From the NCBI RefSeq assembly GCF_002101395.1, contig NZ_CP019706.1, positions 620,001 through 684,000 of the forward strand: a stretch of DNA of 64,000 nt, given 5' to 3'. This document shows positions 63,018-64,000 of the stretch, piece after piece. Each line of letters begins with the position of its first letter. Within the stretch, counting starts at the first letter, position 1. The notes below the pieces were generated by a model. It had not been told where the DNA came from and did no database searches. It worked only from the letters and a program-made list of their open reading frames with translations. The stretch comes from Pantoea alhagi. Lineage in GTDB: Bacteria > Pseudomonadota > Gammaproteobacteria > Enterobacterales > Enterobacteriaceae. A program made the translations under genes and the position numbers.

Positions 63018-63940
63018 GCGTGACCTCCCGTTTTCCCCTGCACCAGACTCACAAACAGCTCTTCCAGACGATTCGCCTTGTTACGCATGCTAAGCACCTG
63101 CACGCCCTGCGCGCTAAGCTGGCTGAAAACGCTGTTTAACCCCTGCTCGCGCATCACCTCAACTTCCAGCGTTGAGGTATCCAGCAGGCGGTACTGAAAG
63201 CCTTCCAGCTTCGGCAAGGCGCTTTTCGCCGCCAGATCGAGGATAAAGGTTTCCGATTTCAGCTTCGAAAGCAGCCCTTTCATTGAGGTGTTCTCAACCA
63301 GTTCACCGCTCTGAATGATGCCGATATTACGGCAGAGCATTTCTGCTTCTTCCAGATAGTGGGTGGTGAGGATAATGGTGGTGCCCTGCGCGTTTAGCTC
63401 TTTCAGGAATACCCACATTGAACGACGCAGCTCAATATCGACGCCAGCGGTCGGCTCATCAAGGATCAGCAGCTTGGGCTGATGCATCAGCGCACGCGCG
63501 ATCATCAGGCGACGCTTCATGCCGCCGGAAAGCATACGCGCCCGCTCGTTGCGTTTGTTCCACAGGTCGAGCTGGGTCAAATATTTTTCTGCTCGCTGCT
63601 GCGCCTCGCGTCGTTCAACGCCGTAGTAACCCGCCTGGTTAACCACAATCTGAAAAACGGTTTCAAAAGGATTGAAGTTAAACTCCTGTGGCACCAGCCC
63701 CAGCTGACGCTTGGCGTTGACCACATCTTTTTCCAGGTCGTAACCGAAGACACGAACCCGACCGCCGCTTTTGTTAACCAGTGAACTGATGATGCCGATG
63801 GTGGTTGATTTACCGGCGCCGTTTGGCCCCAGCAACGCATAAAAGTCGCCCGCCTCAACCGACAAATCGATCCCTTTCAGCGCCTGTACGCCGCCGGGAT
63901 AAGTTTTGGTGAGCTTTTCAAGTTCCAGTGCATACGTCAT
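63014..63940 (-). CDS. yadG: ABC transporter ATP-binding protein YadG
   Basis: Cytoplasmic ATPase partner of YadH. The 308 residues have Walker A GPNGAGKST at 38-46, the Q-loop in VPQEFNFNPFE, signature MLSGGMKRR, Walker B LLILDEPTAGVD and the H-loop in LTTHYLEEAE. The C-terminal part (about 220-308) is the extended domain common in ABC-2 exporter ATPases. Only 60 bases of upstream region remain in the window. Confidence 0.96.
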   Translation of the reverse strand: MTYALELEKLTKTYPGGVQALKGIDLSVEAGDFYALLGPNGAGKSTTIGIISSLVNKSGGRVRVFGYDLEKDVVNAKRQLGLVPQEFNFNPFETVFQIVVNQAGYYGVERREAQQRAEKYLTQLDLWNKRNERARMLSGGMKRRLMIARALMHQPKLLILDEPTAGVDIELRRSMWVFLKELNAQGTTIILTTHYLEEAEMLCRNIGIIQSGELVENTSMKGLLSKLKSETFILDLAAKSALPKLEGFQYRLLDTSTLEVEVMREQGLNSVFSQLSAQGVQVLSMRNKANRLEELFVSLVQGKTGGHA

Positions 63941-64000
63941 AGAAGCGTTATTTACCCTGTTTTGTTAACAATCGTTTTTACCGTTTAAAATTACCAAATG

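Overview
The window reads as the core chromosome of an enteric gammaproteobacterium. Gene content, gene order and near-identical protein sequences follow the Escherichia coli tilS-accA-lpx-bamA-rpsB-map-glnD-degP-hemL-fhu-mrcB-dksA-pcnB-panBCD-yadGH stretch, shown here in reversed orientation. Sequence divergence and several local differences suggest Erwiniaceae (Pantoea, Mixta or Erwinia type) rather than Escherichia itself; the genus cannot be fixed by eye. No rRNA, tRNA, CRISPR array, insertion sequence, prophage or integrase was seen.

Layout. 1-4378: a truncated secreted-protein gene, tilS, a YaeR-type glyoxalase-fold gene, a lysine decarboxylase and a small UPF0339 gene. 4537-20682 (minus strand): one long envelope and replication cluster, dxr-uppS-cdsA-rseP-bamA-skp-lpxD-fabZ-lpxA-lpxB-rnhB-dnaE-accA. 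It joins isoprenoid and undecaprenyl-phosphate supply, phospholipid and lipid A synthesis, outer-membrane protein assembly, RNase HII, the replicative polymerase and fatty acid initiation. 20823-24420 (minus): rpsB-tsf-pyrH-frr, with structured leader and intercistronic terminators. 24592-29773 (plus): map, glnD, dapD, yaeH. 29860-34280 (minus): cdaR, degP (with a sigma-E-like promoter) and dgt. 34386-35868 (plus): mtnN-btuF. Then erpA and clcA (minus) and hemL (plus).

39319-45241 (minus) is the ferrichrome uptake operon fhuACDB behind a Fur-box-like site. A methyl-accepting chemotaxis protein sits between fhuA and mrcB, where E. coli has no gene. PBP1B (mrcB) ends in a striking glutamine tract. 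50514-60030 holds hrpB (minus), then thpR-sfsA, dksA-gluQ-pcnB-folK and panB-panC-panD (plus). 60336-62068 (minus) is an accessory tetR-acetyltransferase-DUF1349 cassette, followed by the yadGH ABC exporter.

Non-ATG starts are frequent and mostly well supported by Shine-Dalgarno spacing or homology: ldcC, fabZ, cdsA and hrpB TTG; lpxA, skp, frr, btuF, mcp and panC GTG; and pcnB apparently ATT. I found no clear multi-gene undescribed system. The best leads are the TetR-Maa-DUF1349 operon with a palindromic operator candidate, the inserted chemoreceptor, the polyglutamine PBP1B tail, the rebuilt FhuA external loop and the ATT start of pcnB.
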